From contig NZ_CP041764.1 of the NCBI RefSeq assembly GCF_009817885.1, positions 4,216,001-4,280,000 on the forward strand: a stretch of DNA of 64,000 nucleotides, in the 5' to 3' direction. Positions 63,729 through 64,000 of this stretch are shown here, one piece after another (positions within the stretch are counted from its first letter, which is position 1; every line of letters starts with the position of its first letter). Made by a program: the position numbers and the translations under genes. The notes beneath the pieces were generated by a model. The model was not told where the DNA came from and searched no databases. It worked only from the letters and a program-made list of their open reading frames with translations. Origin of the DNA: Serratia rhizosphaerae. Its GTDB lineage: Bacteria; Pseudomonadota; Gammaproteobacteria; Enterobacterales; Enterobacteriaceae.

Positions 63729-64000
63729 ATGGCGGGATATGAAGTCAATTTCGACGGATTGGTGGGGCTGAGTCACCACTATGCCGGACTGTCGTTTGGC
63801 AATGAGGCATCTACGCAGCATCAGAACAGCGTTTCCAATCCCAAACTGGCGGCCAAACAGGGGCTGCTGAAAATGAAGGCGCTGGCCGATCTCGGTTTTC
63901 AGCAGGGCGTGCTGCCGCCGCAGGAGCGTCCGCATTTACCGACGCTGCGGCGTCTGGGATTCAGCGGCAGCGATGAAGCGGTGCTGGCGCAGGCGCAGCG
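63729..64000 (+). CDS. astB: N-succinylarginine dihydrolase, 5' part
   Basis: The first 90 codons are inside the window and the gene runs off its end. It begins MAGYEVNFDGLVGLSHHYAG and continues with GNEASTQHQNSVSNPKLAA, the conserved start of AstB, which hydrolyses succinylarginine to succinylornithine, CO2 and ammonia. A GGGAGAGCAG stretch precedes the ATG. Confidence 0.93.
   Translation, partial: MAGYEVNFDGLVGLSHHYAGLSFGNEASTQHQNSVSNPKLAAKQGLLKMKALADLGFQQGVLPPQERPHLPTLRRLGFSGSDEAVLAQAQ

Overview
The window is high-GC enterobacterial chromosome, most likely from Serratia (Yersiniaceae). The evidence is the fliZ-dcyD-tcyJ-tcyL-tcyN block, a NasR-controlled nas operon as known from Klebsiella, a narXL/narK/narGHJI region and an astCADB operon, all with strong similarity to enterobacterial proteins. 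Genes are dense and mostly in short operons. I saw no rRNA, tRNA, CRISPR array, phage or insertion sequence.

Layout. 1-3944: end of fliZ, D-cysteine desulfhydrase and the cystine ABC transporter. 4121-5962: an AFG1/ZapE-family ATPase and a TauE/SafE-type exporter. 6247-6919: remnant of a decayed gene, translationally coupled to a small membrane protein. 7140-13191: divergent putA and putP, with PutA-operator-like hexamers between them. 13324-24625: nasR and nasFED-(CB)-A for assimilatory nitrate and nitrite reduction. An NtrC/sigma-54 promoter and an ANTAR two-hexaloop leader precede nasF, and nasC and nasB are joined into one 1384-codon frame. 24642-27386: an EpsG-like polysaccharide polymerase and an acyltransferase. 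27641-33346: ychO, narL, narX and narK. 34022-47307: an exopolysaccharide cluster. 47625-54329: narGHJI. 54537-57713: a DUF4823-like lipoprotein and a cyanide-insensitive bd-type oxidase operon that includes a 46-codon DUF2474 gene. 57945-59363: a MocR/YdcR-like regulator. 59914-64000: astC, astA, astD and the start of astB.

How the genes fit together. Much of the window handles nitrogen: cystine and D-cysteine, proline, nitrate assimilation, nitrate respiration and arginine catabolism. The nas and ast operons both show sigma-54 promoters with NtrC-like dyads, so both should respond to nitrogen limitation. narK and narG both have FNR boxes. The most unusual feature is that a Wza/Wzc/Wzx-type polysaccharide locus, preceded by a ToxR/CadC-like membrane regulator and an AT-rich spacer, separates narK from narGHJI. 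In E. coli these are adjacent. The narG control region is intact and begins just after the last polysaccharide gene. That locus lacks a Wzy polymerase, while an orphan EpsG-type polymerase and an acyltransferase lie on the other side of ychO-narLXK. The polysaccharide system may therefore be split around the nitrate-sensing genes.
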